From Leucobacter komagatae (GTDB lineage: Bacteria; Actinomycetota; Actinomycetes; Actinomycetales; Microbacteriaceae), in assembly GCF_006716085.1 (NCBI RefSeq), contig NZ_VFON01000001.1:1426001-1490000 (forward strand): DNA of 64,000 nucleotides, in the 5' to 3' direction. The notes under the pieces were generated by a model that saw only the letters and a list, made by a program, of their open reading frames with translations, had not been told where the DNA came from and searched no databases. Shown piece by piece: positions 8,237 through 16,075 of this stretch; the stretch's first letter is position 1, and each line of letters begins with the position of its first letter. The translations under genes and the position numbers were made by a program.

Positions 8237-9673
8237 CTAGCGGAGCGACCCCGCTGCCCACGCGCGCATTGCCTCAGCCAGGGCGAGCGTCGTCGCTCCC
8301 GTCGGGCCCTCCGGCCAACCCGCGATGGGGCTCTCGAGGTACGCAACGCCACCAATGTCGAGGTGCGCCCAGGGGGTCTCCCCCACAAACTCGGCGAGGA
8401 AGGTTGCGGCGTGCCGCCCCACGTCGGGGCGGTCAAGTGGCGCGTTTTTCGCGTCGGCGACGCGGCTCTCAAGCACCGCGTCCTCGCCGTACGGGAGCGG
8501 GATTGCCCACAGCGGGTCTGCCACCTGACCCGCGAGGTTCTGGAGCCGCTCCGCGAATTCGGCATCGTTTGACCACATCCCGGCAGCGCGCAGGCCGGCG
8601 CCGCCGTCGGTGAGCGTGCCGAGGTCAACGAGCGCTGCGGCCCCCTGCGAGCGCAGCCAGGCGAGGCCGTCGGCGAGAATGAGACGCCCCTCGCAGTCGG
8701 TGTCGACGACCTCGGTCGTGCGCCCATCGGGGTGCGTGACGACATCCCCGGGCCGCACCGACGTTCCCGAGACCGCGTTGTCGCAGAGCGGCAGGATCAC
8801 CTCGACCGGCGCACCGGGTTCAGCGAGGCGTGACGCGAGGACGAGCGCGGCCGCGACCGTCGCGGCAGACGCCATATCACTCTTCATCCAGGCAAGTTCG
8901 CCCGGGTCCTTCTTCACATTCAGCCCGCCGGAGTCGAACGTGACCCCCTTGCCGACGACGCCAAGAGTTGGCCCGGTTGAGCCCGAGCCCGCCCACCGCA
9001 GTCGCGCAACAACGGGGGGCCGCGCCGATCCACCACCTACTGCGGCGAGGGCACCGAACCCGCGAGCTTCGGCGTCTTCCGCCGCCCAGAGCTCGGCGGT
9101 GACACCTTCGCCCATCCCGGCGGCGAGCGCGAGAATCTCATCACCCAGCTCCCGCGGCCCGAGCGCGCTCGCAGGCCGTTCAACGAGGTCGCGCACCCAG
9201 CCCCGGGCGACGGCACCGAGCTCGGCACCCGCTGATGGCGCTCGGCCATCACCAAAGAGGGGGCGCCGCTCTGCGTCAAGCGGCGCTGCGGGGCGTTGCG
9301 TGCCTAGCCAGGCGCCAGCCCAAAGGGCATCGTGGGCACTCGCATCCTCGCCGCCTGCGACCCACAGGGTCGCCTGGCCCACGCTCGCAGCCCCGAGCTT
9401 CAGCCCGGCCTCGAAGTAGCGCTCGGTCACGCTGGGCGCCCCCGGCCCGCGGTGGGCGGCGGTCAGCTTAACCGCCGCCACGACCGCGGGCGCTCCCTGC
9501 GCGGGGATCACAACGCGACTGGGTTCCGAGCCAGCGCCGAGCCCCGCCGCAATCGCAGCGATGAGCTCACGCTCCCCCAGGCCGAGCGCCGCGGCAAGCC
9601 CGGCGGGCCCGCCGGTGCCGACACTGCCAGAATCCCAGCCGTCAGCGAGTAGCAGGAGGTGTGTTCCCCGCAC
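8237..9673 (-). CDS. M17 leucyl aminopeptidase family protein
   Basis: Cytoplasmic di-metal aminopeptidase that removes N-terminal residues from peptides; 478 residues is normal for the family. The metal and catalytic motifs are in the C-terminal half: GKGVTFDSGGLNVK (about 241-254, with Lys242 and Asp247), MKSDMASAA (about 263-271), and VVDTDCEGRLILADGL (about 322-337), where the usual NTDAEGR reads DTDCEGR. The N-terminal domain is divergent. I chose the GTG at 9673, 15 nt behind the stop of the binding-protein gene, because GAGGGGAA lies before it. Position directly behind a peptide-binding lipoprotein suggests that it cleaves the imported peptides. Confidence 0.85.
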   Translation of the reverse strand: MRGTHLLLLADGWDSGSVGTGGPAGLAAALGLGERELIAAIAAGLGAGSEPSRVVIPAQGAPAVVAAVKLTAAHRGPGAPSVTERYFEAGLKLGAASVGQATLWVAGGEDASAHDALWAGAWLGTQRPAAPLDAERRPLFGDGRAPSAGAELGAVARGWVRDLVERPASALGPRELGDEILALAAGMGEGVTAELWAAEDAEARGFGALAAVGGGSARPPVVARLRWAGSGSTGPTLGVVGKGVTFDSGGLNVKKDPGELAWMKSDMASAATVAAALVLASRLAEPGAPVEVILPLCDNAVSGTSVRPGDVVTHPDGRTTEVVDTDCEGRLILADGLAWLRSQGAAALVDLGTLTDGGAGLRAAGMWSNDAEFAERLQNLAGQVADPLWAIPLPYGEDAVLESRVADAKNAPLDRPDVGRHAATFLAEFVGETPWAHLDIGGVAYLESPIAGWPEGPTGATTLALAEAMRAWAAGSLR

Positions 9674-9687
9674 AGTACTTCCCCTCG

Positions 9688-11346
9688 CTACTTCTCGACC
9701 CGGTACACACCCGTGAGGGTCTGCGTCGAGAGGTTGTTGATCGACCCCACAAGCGGCGACAGCACGAAGCCGTCCCATGCCGGGTTGAACGCCTCGATCA
9801 CGTTCGGGTACGCGTACACGATGTAGGGGCGGTCGTCGAAGATGATCTGCTGCATCTCGTTAATGATCTCCTGGCGCTTCGCCGCGTCGAGCTCGGTGCC
9901 CTGAGCCTTGTATAGTTCGTCGTACTTCGGGTTGCAGTAGCCGCTGTCAGAGTTTCCGCCGAGCGAGTCGCAGGTGAGCGTGCTCAGGATGAAGTCGGGC
10001 TCATACGGCGGCGCCCAGTTCCACATTGCGATGTCGAAATCGAGGTACTTGTTGTCGGGCGCGGTGATCGCATCCCACGCCGCGTCCGAGTCCATCTTGC
10101 GCTGCTCAACCTTGATGCCGAGCTTCTCCCAGCCGCGCTGCATGGTCTGGAACGCGCGGTCACCGGAGCCGGATTCCGCGGTAGGGAACACGAGTTCGTA
10201 CGCCATCTTCTCGCCGTCAGCGACTCGAATGCCGTCGTCGCCCGGCAGGTAGCCGAGGTCGTCGAGGATCTTGTTGCCCGCCTCGATGTCGAACGGCAGG
10301 CCGGGGAGCGACTCGTTCTTGAACCCCGAGATCGGGGCGAGGAGTGTCGAGCCTGGCTCGGCGTTTCCGAGGTAGGTCTGCTCCACGATCTCGTTCCGGT
10401 CGATGCCGTACTCGAGCGCCTTGCGCACCTCGGGGTTGAGGAGCTCGCGGTGCGAGGTCTTCTCGGGGTTCGTGTTGATGATGACGTTCTTGATCGACAC
10501 GCTCTGACCCGTCTGCACGGTCATGCCATCGGCCTTGAGTTTCTCGACCGCGGTCGGGGGCGTCGTCAGGCCAACCATGTCAACCTGGCCACTCTTCAGC
10601 GCCGACACCATGGCGTCGTCGTTTGCGAAGAACTGCAGGCCCCAACCCTCAATCTCTGGCGCCTTGCCGTACCAATTGGGGTTGGTCTTGTACATCATCA
10701 TCTGGTCCTTTTTGTAGGACTCAAGCGTGAATGGGCCGCCTGACACGATGGGCGGGGCGTTGTCGAAGCTCGTGAGGTCGAGGCCGTCACCGGTCGCCTT
10801 GGGCGCCCAGATGTGCTCGGGCAAGATGTGCAGTGCCTGTACCTGGGTGAGCACGTTCGCGACGGGGGCGTCGTAGGTGAAGACGACCGTGTTCGCGTCG
10901 GTTGCCTTCGCGTTGTCGAGGTGCGCCACCCAGCCCGCGAGGATGCCCGTCGGGCCGTCGGCGTATTCGAGGATGAGGTTCGCGGTGAACGCGACGTCCT
11001 CGGCGTCAAGCGCCTCGCCGTCGCTCCACTTCGCGTCCTTCACGGTGTGGAAGGTCCAGGTCGTGCCGTCCTCGCTCGATTCCCAGGACTCGGCGAATGA
11101 CGGGACGATCTCGAGGTTCTCGTCGTACTCGGTGAGGTGGGGGTAGATGTACTGGTACATCACACTCGAGTAGTCGGAGTCAGACACGAACGGGTTGAGC
11201 GAGTCGACGACCGCGGTCGCCCCGACCCGCAGGAAGTTCCCTCCCCCGCTCGCGCCTCCGGATCCGCCAGGTGAGCAGGCGGAGATTGAAACAACAAGTG
11301 CGGCCGCGGCTGCTACAGCCAGGCCCGCGCGTACTGCGATCTTCAT
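9688..11346 (-). CDS. Peptide ABC transporter substrate-binding lipoprotein (family 5)
   Basis: Extracytoplasmic solute-binding protein of the DppA/OppA family, 552 residues, anchored by lipid. The signal is MKIAVRAGLAVAAAAALVVS followed by ISAC with Cys24 and a Gly/Ser linker. Family segments are clear: LRVGATAVVDSLNPF, DGTTWTFHTVKDAKWSDGEALDAEDVAFT and a C-terminal region with CDSLGGNSDSGYCNPKYDEL. A GGAGG site stands 5 nt before the ATG. It is transcribed away from its permease genes across a 157-bp divergent promoter region, and is followed by an aminopeptidase. The cargo is likely a short peptide or peptide-sugar; the exact ligand cannot be read from sequence. Confidence 0.93.
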   Translation of the reverse strand: MKIAVRAGLAVAAAAALVVSISACSPGGSGGASGGGNFLRVGATAVVDSLNPFVSDSDYSSVMYQYIYPHLTEYDENLEIVPSFAESWESSEDGTTWTFHTVKDAKWSDGEALDAEDVAFTANLILEYADGPTGILAGWVAHLDNAKATDANTVVFTYDAPVANVLTQVQALHILPEHIWAPKATGDGLDLTSFDNAPPIVSGGPFTLESYKKDQMMMYKTNPNWYGKAPEIEGWGLQFFANDDAMVSALKSGQVDMVGLTTPPTAVEKLKADGMTVQTGQSVSIKNVIINTNPEKTSHRELLNPEVRKALEYGIDRNEIVEQTYLGNAEPGSTLLAPISGFKNESLPGLPFDIEAGNKILDDLGYLPGDDGIRVADGEKMAYELVFPTAESGSGDRAFQTMQRGWEKLGIKVEQRKMDSDAAWDAITAPDNKYLDFDIAMWNWAPPYEPDFILSTLTCDSLGGNSDSGYCNPKYDELYKAQGTELDAAKRQEIINEMQQIIFDDRPYIVYAYPNVIEAFNPAWDGFVLSPLVGSINNLSTQTLTGVYRVEK

Positions 11347-11503
11347 TGATCCTCCATCGACTGATCGGTACGCGCGGCCCGCGCACCTCTCTCAGTAGAC
11401 TTAGCATACTATATAGCGCTACTTCTCATATAGGCAGTAATGTAGTTCCATCGCCCGCGCAATCCGGGCCGCACGCACAGTCGCTGCACTGAAAGGACCA
11501 CCG
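11347..11503. promoter_or_regulatory. Divergent promoter region between binding protein and permease genes
   Basis: AT-rich stretch at about 11394-11440. It holds TGCTAAGTCTACT (minus strand, 11394-11406), the 8-bp palindrome CTATATAG, and -10-like TATGCT on the minus strand. The TGCTAAGT piece resembles elements at the aminotransferase and lysA promoters, so the same regulator, probably the adjacent GntR protein, may act here. Confidence 0.4.
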
Positions 11504-12466
11504 ATGCATCGAGGAAGATATATCTGGCGCAGGACACTGTTCGCGCTCGTCACGGTCTTTGTCGCAGTCACCATAAACTTCCTACTCTTCCGCGTGCTCC
11601 CCGGCTCGGCGGCGAATCGCCTCTCGCGCGTGCCAGGCGCCTCGGCTGAGATGAAGGCCGCGCTCGAACGGCAGTTCGGCATCGACAAGTCACTCTGGGA
11701 GCAGTACGTCCTGTACCTCAAGGGGCTCTTCACCGGAAACCTCGGCATCTCGTTCTCGAACCGGCAGCCCGTCGCAGCGAACCTCGCGGAGGCGTTCCTC
11801 AACACGCTGCCCCTTGTGCTCACCGGAACGATCATCGCTCTCGCCATCGGCATCCTCCTCGGCATCCTGAGCGCCGTGCGGCGCGGCACGTTCTTCGATC
11901 ACGCCATGACGAACATCTCGGTGCTCTTCTACGCGTTCCCCACCCAGTTCGTCGGCGCGATGCTGCTCATCTTCTTCGCGGGCGTCCTTCCCTCGGCCGG
12001 CATGGCCGATCCCTTCGCGATGGCGCTGAGCCCGGGCGAGCAGTTCGCAGACAGGCTGCGGCACCTTATCCTCCCGGTCGCGACGCTCGCGCTCACGCTC
12101 TACGCCGAGTACCTACTCATCATGCGCTCCTCGGTGTTGGAGACGCTCGGTGAGGACTACGTGCTGACCGCGCGCGCAAAGGGGCTCCCGAGGGGCCGCA
12201 TCATCCGCTCCTACTCGGTTCGCAACGCGATGCTCCCGACCGTCACGATGATCGCCCTCGCGCTCGGCACGGTCGTGAGCGGCGCGATCCTCATCGAGGT
12301 CATCTACTCGTGGCCGGGCATCGGCCGCGAGCTCTACCAAGCGGTCCTGCAGCGCGACTACCCCATGCTCCAGGGCGGGTTTCTCGTCATCACCATCACC
12401 GTCGTCGTCTTCAACTACCTCGCCGACCTCGCATACGCGTGGCTCGATCCGCGGGTATCCGATTGA
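11504..12466 (+). CDS. Peptide ABC transporter permease, DppB-like
   Basis: Inner-membrane permease of the binding-protein-dependent family, 320 residues with about six membrane segments. It has the DppB-type N-terminus (RYIWRRTLFALVTVFVAVTI), and the conserved EAA-loop region that docks the ATPase, DYVLTARAKGLPRGRIIRSY (about 215-235). An AAAGGA site precedes the ATG. It is the first gene of permease-permease-ATPase, with 14 nt before the next gene, and works with the lipoprotein encoded on the other strand. Confidence 0.93.
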   Translation: MHRGRYIWRRTLFALVTVFVAVTINFLLFRVLPGSAANRLSRVPGASAEMKAALERQFGIDKSLWEQYVLYLKGLFTGNLGISFSNRQPVAANLAEAFLNTLPLVLTGTIIALAIGILLGILSAVRRGTFFDHAMTNISVLFYAFPTQFVGAMLLIFFAGVLPSAGMADPFAMALSPGEQFADRLRHLILPVATLALTLYAEYLLIMRSSVLETLGEDYVLTARAKGLPRGRIIRSYSVRNAMLPTVTMIALALGTVVSGAILIEVIYSWPGIGRELYQAVLQRDYPMLQGGFLVITITVVVFNYLADLAYAWLDPRVSD

Positions 12467-12480
12467 GCAGGGAGCACACC

Positions 12481-13497
12481 ATGGCAGCACCGGGCACAAC
12501 ACTCTTCTCGCTCCCGCGCAGGCGCAGGCCGCGTGATCGCCGCCGCGGCGCATTCGCGACCGCGCTTCGGCAGCCAAGCGCGATCATCGGGCTCGCGATC
12601 ATCGCGATCTTCCTACTCATCTCGATCTTCGCACCGCTCCTCACACCGTATTCCGGCGGCGAGGTGAGCTGCGCCGTGTTCGAGGCACCGTCGGCCGCCC
12701 ACTGGTTCGGCTGCGACGACGGCGGCGTCGACGTGCTCACCCTCGTACTCGAGGGAGGCCGCGTCTCGATGTGGGTCGGGTTCACCGCGGCCGCGATCGC
12801 GATCGTGATCGGCTCGGCCGTCGGCATCCTCTCCGGCTACTTCGGCGGCTGGGTCGACACGGTGCTCATGCGCATCACCGACTACTTCCTCGTCATCCCG
12901 CAGATCGTACTCATGATCGTCATCGCCGCGGTCTGGGGCCCGAGCCTCAACCACGTCATCATTGTGATCGGTGTGCTCATGTGGACGGGAACCGCGCGCA
13001 TCGTGCGGTCGCAGGTGAAGAGCCTCCGCGAGCGCGTCTACGTGAAGCGCGTCGAGGCGCTCGGCGGCAGCCACCTTCGCATCATCATGCGGCACATTCT
13101 GCCGCAGCTCGGGCCGCTCCTCGCGGCGAGCGGCGTGCTCGCGATCACCGTCGCGATCTTCAATGAGACAGCGCTCGCCTTCCTTGGCCTCTCAGACCCG
13201 AACACGGTCACCTGGGGTGTCATCATGGAGCGCGCGTTCAGCCGAGCCGCGATCAGCACGGGTGCCTGGTGGGCGATCGTGCCGGCCGGAGTCGCCGTCG
13301 CGCTGCTCATTCTCGGCTGCTACCTCGTCGGCCGCGCCATCGAGGACGCGCTCAACCCGCGACTCAAGATCTCGCACCTCGCCCTGCGCACCTGGGCGAT
13401 TCGCCCGCTCGGCTCGACCGAAGACGCGAAGCCCCGCGCGAAGACGCCGCGGGCCAGCACCAGCGCAACTGACACTACGAACGGAGCGGGCGTATGA
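12481..13497 (+). CDS. Peptide ABC transporter permease, DppC-like
   Basis: Second membrane subunit of the peptide importer, 338 residues. The N-terminal arm is rich in Arg, followed by a first membrane segment (IIGLAIIAIFLLISIFAPLL), a loop with CAVFEAPSAAHWFGCDDGG that carries two Cys, and the permease core with the EAA motif YVKRVEALGGSHLRIIMRHI. I chose the ATG at 12481 with AGGGAG 8 nt upstream; the same frame is open further 5' but overlaps the first permease. The C-terminal tail of about 45 residues is charged and Thr/Ala-rich. The stop overlaps the start of the ATPase gene. Confidence 0.92.
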   Translation: MAAPGTTLFSLPRRRRPRDRRRGAFATALRQPSAIIGLAIIAIFLLISIFAPLLTPYSGGEVSCAVFEAPSAAHWFGCDDGGVDVLTLVLEGGRVSMWVGFTAAAIAIVIGSAVGILSGYFGGWVDTVLMRITDYFLVIPQIVLMIVIAAVWGPSLNHVIIVIGVLMWTGTARIVRSQVKSLRERVYVKRVEALGGSHLRIIMRHILPQLGPLLAASGVLAITVAIFNETALAFLGLSDPNTVTWGVIMERAFSRAAISTGAWWAIVPAGVAVALLILGCYLVGRAIEDALNPRLKISHLALRTWAIRPLGSTEDAKPRAKTPRASTSATDTTNGAGV

Positions 13498-15116
13498 CCG
13501 CAGCACTATCCCCCACCCCCGTGCTCGAAATCCGCGACCTGCGCGTCTGGTTCGCGAACGACCGCGGCGAAGAAACCGAGACGGTTCACGGCATCAACCT
13601 CGCGCTCGCGCCTGGCGAGCGGCTCGGCCTCGTTGGCGAGTCGGGCTGCGGCAAGACGACAACGATCCTCGCCGCGCTCGGCCTGCTGCCCGCGAACGCG
13701 ACCGTGAGCGGCCAGATCCTCCTCAACGGCACCGACATCATCGCGGGTGGCGACGCGACCGTCCGCCCCCACCGCTGGAAAGACATCGCGATGGTCTTCC
13801 AGGGCGCGATGAGCGCGTTCAACCCGGTGAAGACGATCGGCTGGCAGATCGAGGAGGCGCTGCGCTTCCACGGCTTCCCGCGCGAGACCATGCAGGCGCG
13901 CGTGCGCGAGCTGCTCGGCCTCGTCGGCCTCCCCGACGGCACCGAGAAGCGCTACCCGCACGAGCTCTCGGGCGGTATGAAGCAGCGCGCGGTCATCGCC
14001 ATGGCGCTCTCGTGCGAACCCAAGGTGCTGCTCGCCGACGAGCCGACGACCGCGCTCGACGTCGTGGTGCAAGACCAGATCCTCCGCCTCCTCGTCGACC
14101 TGTCTGACAGGCTCGGCCTCGCCGTGATCCTCGTCACCCACGACCTCGGCGTCGTCGCCCAGAGCTGCTCGCGCGCGGCGGTCATGCGCGCGGGCGACAT
14201 CGTCGAGATCGGCGAGGTCGAACAGCTCTACCGCGACCCCGCGCACTCTTACACACGCACGCTCTTCGAATCGACGCCCGACATCACCGCTGTCGCGAAC
14301 GCGACCCGGGCGAGCGAGCCCGCGACCGAACCACTCCTTTCTGTCCGTGACCTCACGGTGCAGTACGCGGGTAGGCGCGAGCATCGCGCGGTCGACGGGG
14401 TCTCCTTCCAGGTCGACCGCGGCGAGCTTGTCGCGCTCGTCGGCCAGTCGGGCTGCGGTAAGACGACGACCATGCAGTCGATCATGGGGCTCGTGCCCGA
14501 GGCGACGGGCGGCATCGAGGTCGCCGGTATCAACGCGCTCGGCGCCAAGCGAGCGGAGCGCAAGCAGCTGCGCTCGCTCGTGCAGCCGATCTTTCAGGAT
14601 CCATACGAGTCGCTCGACGTGCGCTTCACCGTGGCTGACACGCTCGAAGAGCCCCTCCTCATCCACAGGGTCGGGAAGAACCGAGCCGAGCGGCTGGCGC
14701 GAATCTCCTCGGCACTAGAGTCCGTCGGGCTCACCCCGGTTGAGCAGTACCTCGACAGGTACCCGCACCAGCTCTCCGGCGGCCAGCGGCAGCGAGTGGC
14801 GATCGCGTCGGGTCTCGTGCTGACGCCGTCGCTGCTGCTCGCGGACGAGCCGGTGAGCATGCTCGACGTGTCGGTGCGCTCGGGGGTGCTCCAGCTCCTC
14901 GCCGAACTGAAAGACACGGCGGGCCTCGGGATCCTGATGATCACGCACGACCTGTCAACGGCCGCCGAGTACGCCGACCGCATCATCGTGATGCGAGAGG
15001 GCAAGATCATCGAGTCGGGCACACCCGACGAGGTCGTGAACCGGCCTCAGGATCCGTACACGCAGCTGCTCATCAACAGCATCCCAAGCCCAGACCCGGC
15101 GCACGCGCGGGTCTAG
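13494..15116 (+). CDS. Fused peptide ABC transporter ATPase (DppD-DppF type)
   Basis: Cytoplasmic ATPase of 540 residues holding both nucleotide-binding domains of a Dpp/Opp importer in one chain. Domain 1: Walker A GESGCGKTTT (about 48-57), signature LSGGMKQR, Walker B VLLADEPTTALD, followed by the oligopeptide-type C-terminal segment PAHSYTRTLFESTPD. Domain 2: Walker A GQSGCGKTTT (about 318-327), signature LSGGQRQR, Walker B LLLADEPVSMLD and PQDPYTQLLINSIPS. Both sites look intact. ATGA overlap with the permease gene shows translational coupling. It energises the transporter formed by the two preceding genes. Confidence 0.94.
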   Translation: MTAALSPTPVLEIRDLRVWFANDRGEETETVHGINLALAPGERLGLVGESGCGKTTTILAALGLLPANATVSGQILLNGTDIIAGGDATVRPHRWKDIAMVFQGAMSAFNPVKTIGWQIEEALRFHGFPRETMQARVRELLGLVGLPDGTEKRYPHELSGGMKQRAVIAMALSCEPKVLLADEPTTALDVVVQDQILRLLVDLSDRLGLAVILVTHDLGVVAQSCSRAAVMRAGDIVEIGEVEQLYRDPAHSYTRTLFESTPDITAVANATRASEPATEPLLSVRDLTVQYAGRREHRAVDGVSFQVDRGELVALVGQSGCGKTTTMQSIMGLVPEATGGIEVAGINALGAKRAERKQLRSLVQPIFQDPYESLDVRFTVADTLEEPLLIHRVGKNRAERLARISSALESVGLTPVEQYLDRYPHQLSGGQRQRVAIASGLVLTPSLLLADEPVSMLDVSVRSGVLQLLAELKDTAGLGILMITHDLSTAAEYADRIIVMREGKIIESGTPDEVVNRPQDPYTQLLINSIPSPDPAHARV

Positions 15117-15162
15117 GGGGCGCGCGCGTTCGGCTATTCGGCGCCGAGCGCGCGCACGCCCC
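15116..15162. terminator. Long hairpin shared by convergent genes, likely bidirectional terminator
   Basis: GGGGGCGCGCGCGTTCGG (15116-15133) pairs, with small bulges, with CCGAGCGCGCGCACGCCCC (15144-15162). The stop of the ATPase gene opens the left arm and the stop codon of the convergent GntR gene lies at the start of the loop. No clear T-run follows on either side, so termination is inferred from the stem and its position. Confidence 0.5.
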
Positions 15163-15967
15163 AGGAGCCGGCAGCCTCGGGGCTCACCAGGCGCGGCGTT
15201 GAGCGCGGCCCCTGCACATGGAACAGGAACTCGTCGGCGCGGTACGACTGCTGGTACGAGTCGAAGGCTACGTCATCTTCGGTGTAGCTCACCCCGCGAA
15301 CGCGCATCACGGTGTCGCTCGGGCCAAGCCCGAGCTGCTCGCGCTCCCACTGACTCGGGCGGTCTACCTGAAAGACCTGCTCGGCGTACGCTTCCGTGAT
15401 GCCGTGCAGTTCTTCGAGCAGCTCGTAGAGCGATCGCCCGCTTGCAAGCTCGGCCTCGTCAAGCGCTGGCACGAGGCTCAGGGGAAGCGTCGCGCGCTCG
15501 GCAACGGTCGCGCGCCCTTCCCTGCTCCGCACGCGCGAGATCTCCCACACCGGCTGCCCCTCCTGAATGTCGAGGGCGCGCACGTGGTTTCGGCTTGGCA
15601 TGCCGACCGCGATCCGTACGAGCTCCGTCGTGAACTCCACGGGCCGCTCGTCTTGCGAGATGGTGCCGAGCAGCGCACCGGCGCGGCCCGGTTGGCTGAT
15701 GAGCCGCGGCTTCGCGACGAAGGTGCCGAGCCCCTGATGGCGCTCGATGACGCCGTCGTGGTCGAGTTCGTCGAGCGCGCGGCGCACGGAGATGACGCTC
15801 ACGTCGGCTAGCTTCGTGAGCTCTGCGGTGCTCGGGAGCTTGTCGCCCGGCTCGAGGCCCTGTTCTTCAATGAGGCGCAGCACGAGGTCGTAGACACGCT
15901 GGTAGCGCAACTCACGGCCAGCGCCCGGCTCCGCTGGAGCGGCTGCGCCCGATTTTGTTGACGCCAA
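15134..15967 (-). CDS. GntR-family transcriptional regulator with UTRA ligand domain (HutC subfamily)
   Basis: DNA-binding regulator of 277 residues. The N-terminal winged helix (about 20-85) shows the GntR pattern EPGDKLPSTAELTKLADVSVISVRRALDELDHDGVIERHQGLGTFV. The C-terminal 160 residues form a UTRA-type ligand domain (WEISRVRSREGRATVAERATLPLSLVPAL and a terminal ADEFLFHVQ). I chose a TTG start at 15967 because a perfect AGGAGG lies 7 nt before it. The frame is open up to an ATG at 16039, but that start would overlap the putative operator and lacks a ribosome site. The gene lies between the peptide transporter and lysA and is a natural candidate to control both. HutC-type members often bind sites built from GTATA/TATAC halves, which are present next door. 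Confidence 0.88.
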   Translation of the reverse strand: MASTKSGAAAPAEPGAGRELRYQRVYDLVLRLIEEQGLEPGDKLPSTAELTKLADVSVISVRRALDELDHDGVIERHQGLGTFVAKPRLISQPGRAGALLGTISQDERPVEFTTELVRIAVGMPSRNHVRALDIQEGQPVWEISRVRSREGRATVAERATLPLSLVPALDEAELASGRSLYELLEELHGITEAYAEQVFQVDRPSQWEREQLGLGPSDTVMRVRGVSYTEDDVAFDSYQQSYRADEFLFHVQGPRSTPRLVSPEAAGSWGVRALGAE

Positions 15968-16038
15968 GTCAGTACCTCCTGTTAGCCCAGACTCACTTAT
16001 TATTCGCAAGCCTAGGGCAGAAAGCCATTTCCGCGCCA

Positions 16039-16054
16039 TATACTGCTAGGTATA
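16039..16054. promoter_or_regulatory. Candidate GntR operator TATAC-N6-GTATA between gntR and lysA
   Basis: TATAC-TGCTAG-GTATA is a perfect 5-bp inverted repeat with a 6-bp spacer. It covers TATACT, a likely -10 box for lysA, and lies 72 bp from the gntR start. The half sites fit what is known for HutC-type regulators. The right half and centre recur in altered form at two other promoters of the island. Confidence 0.55.
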
Positions 16055-16075
16055 ACAAGAATCGAGGAAGATGTG

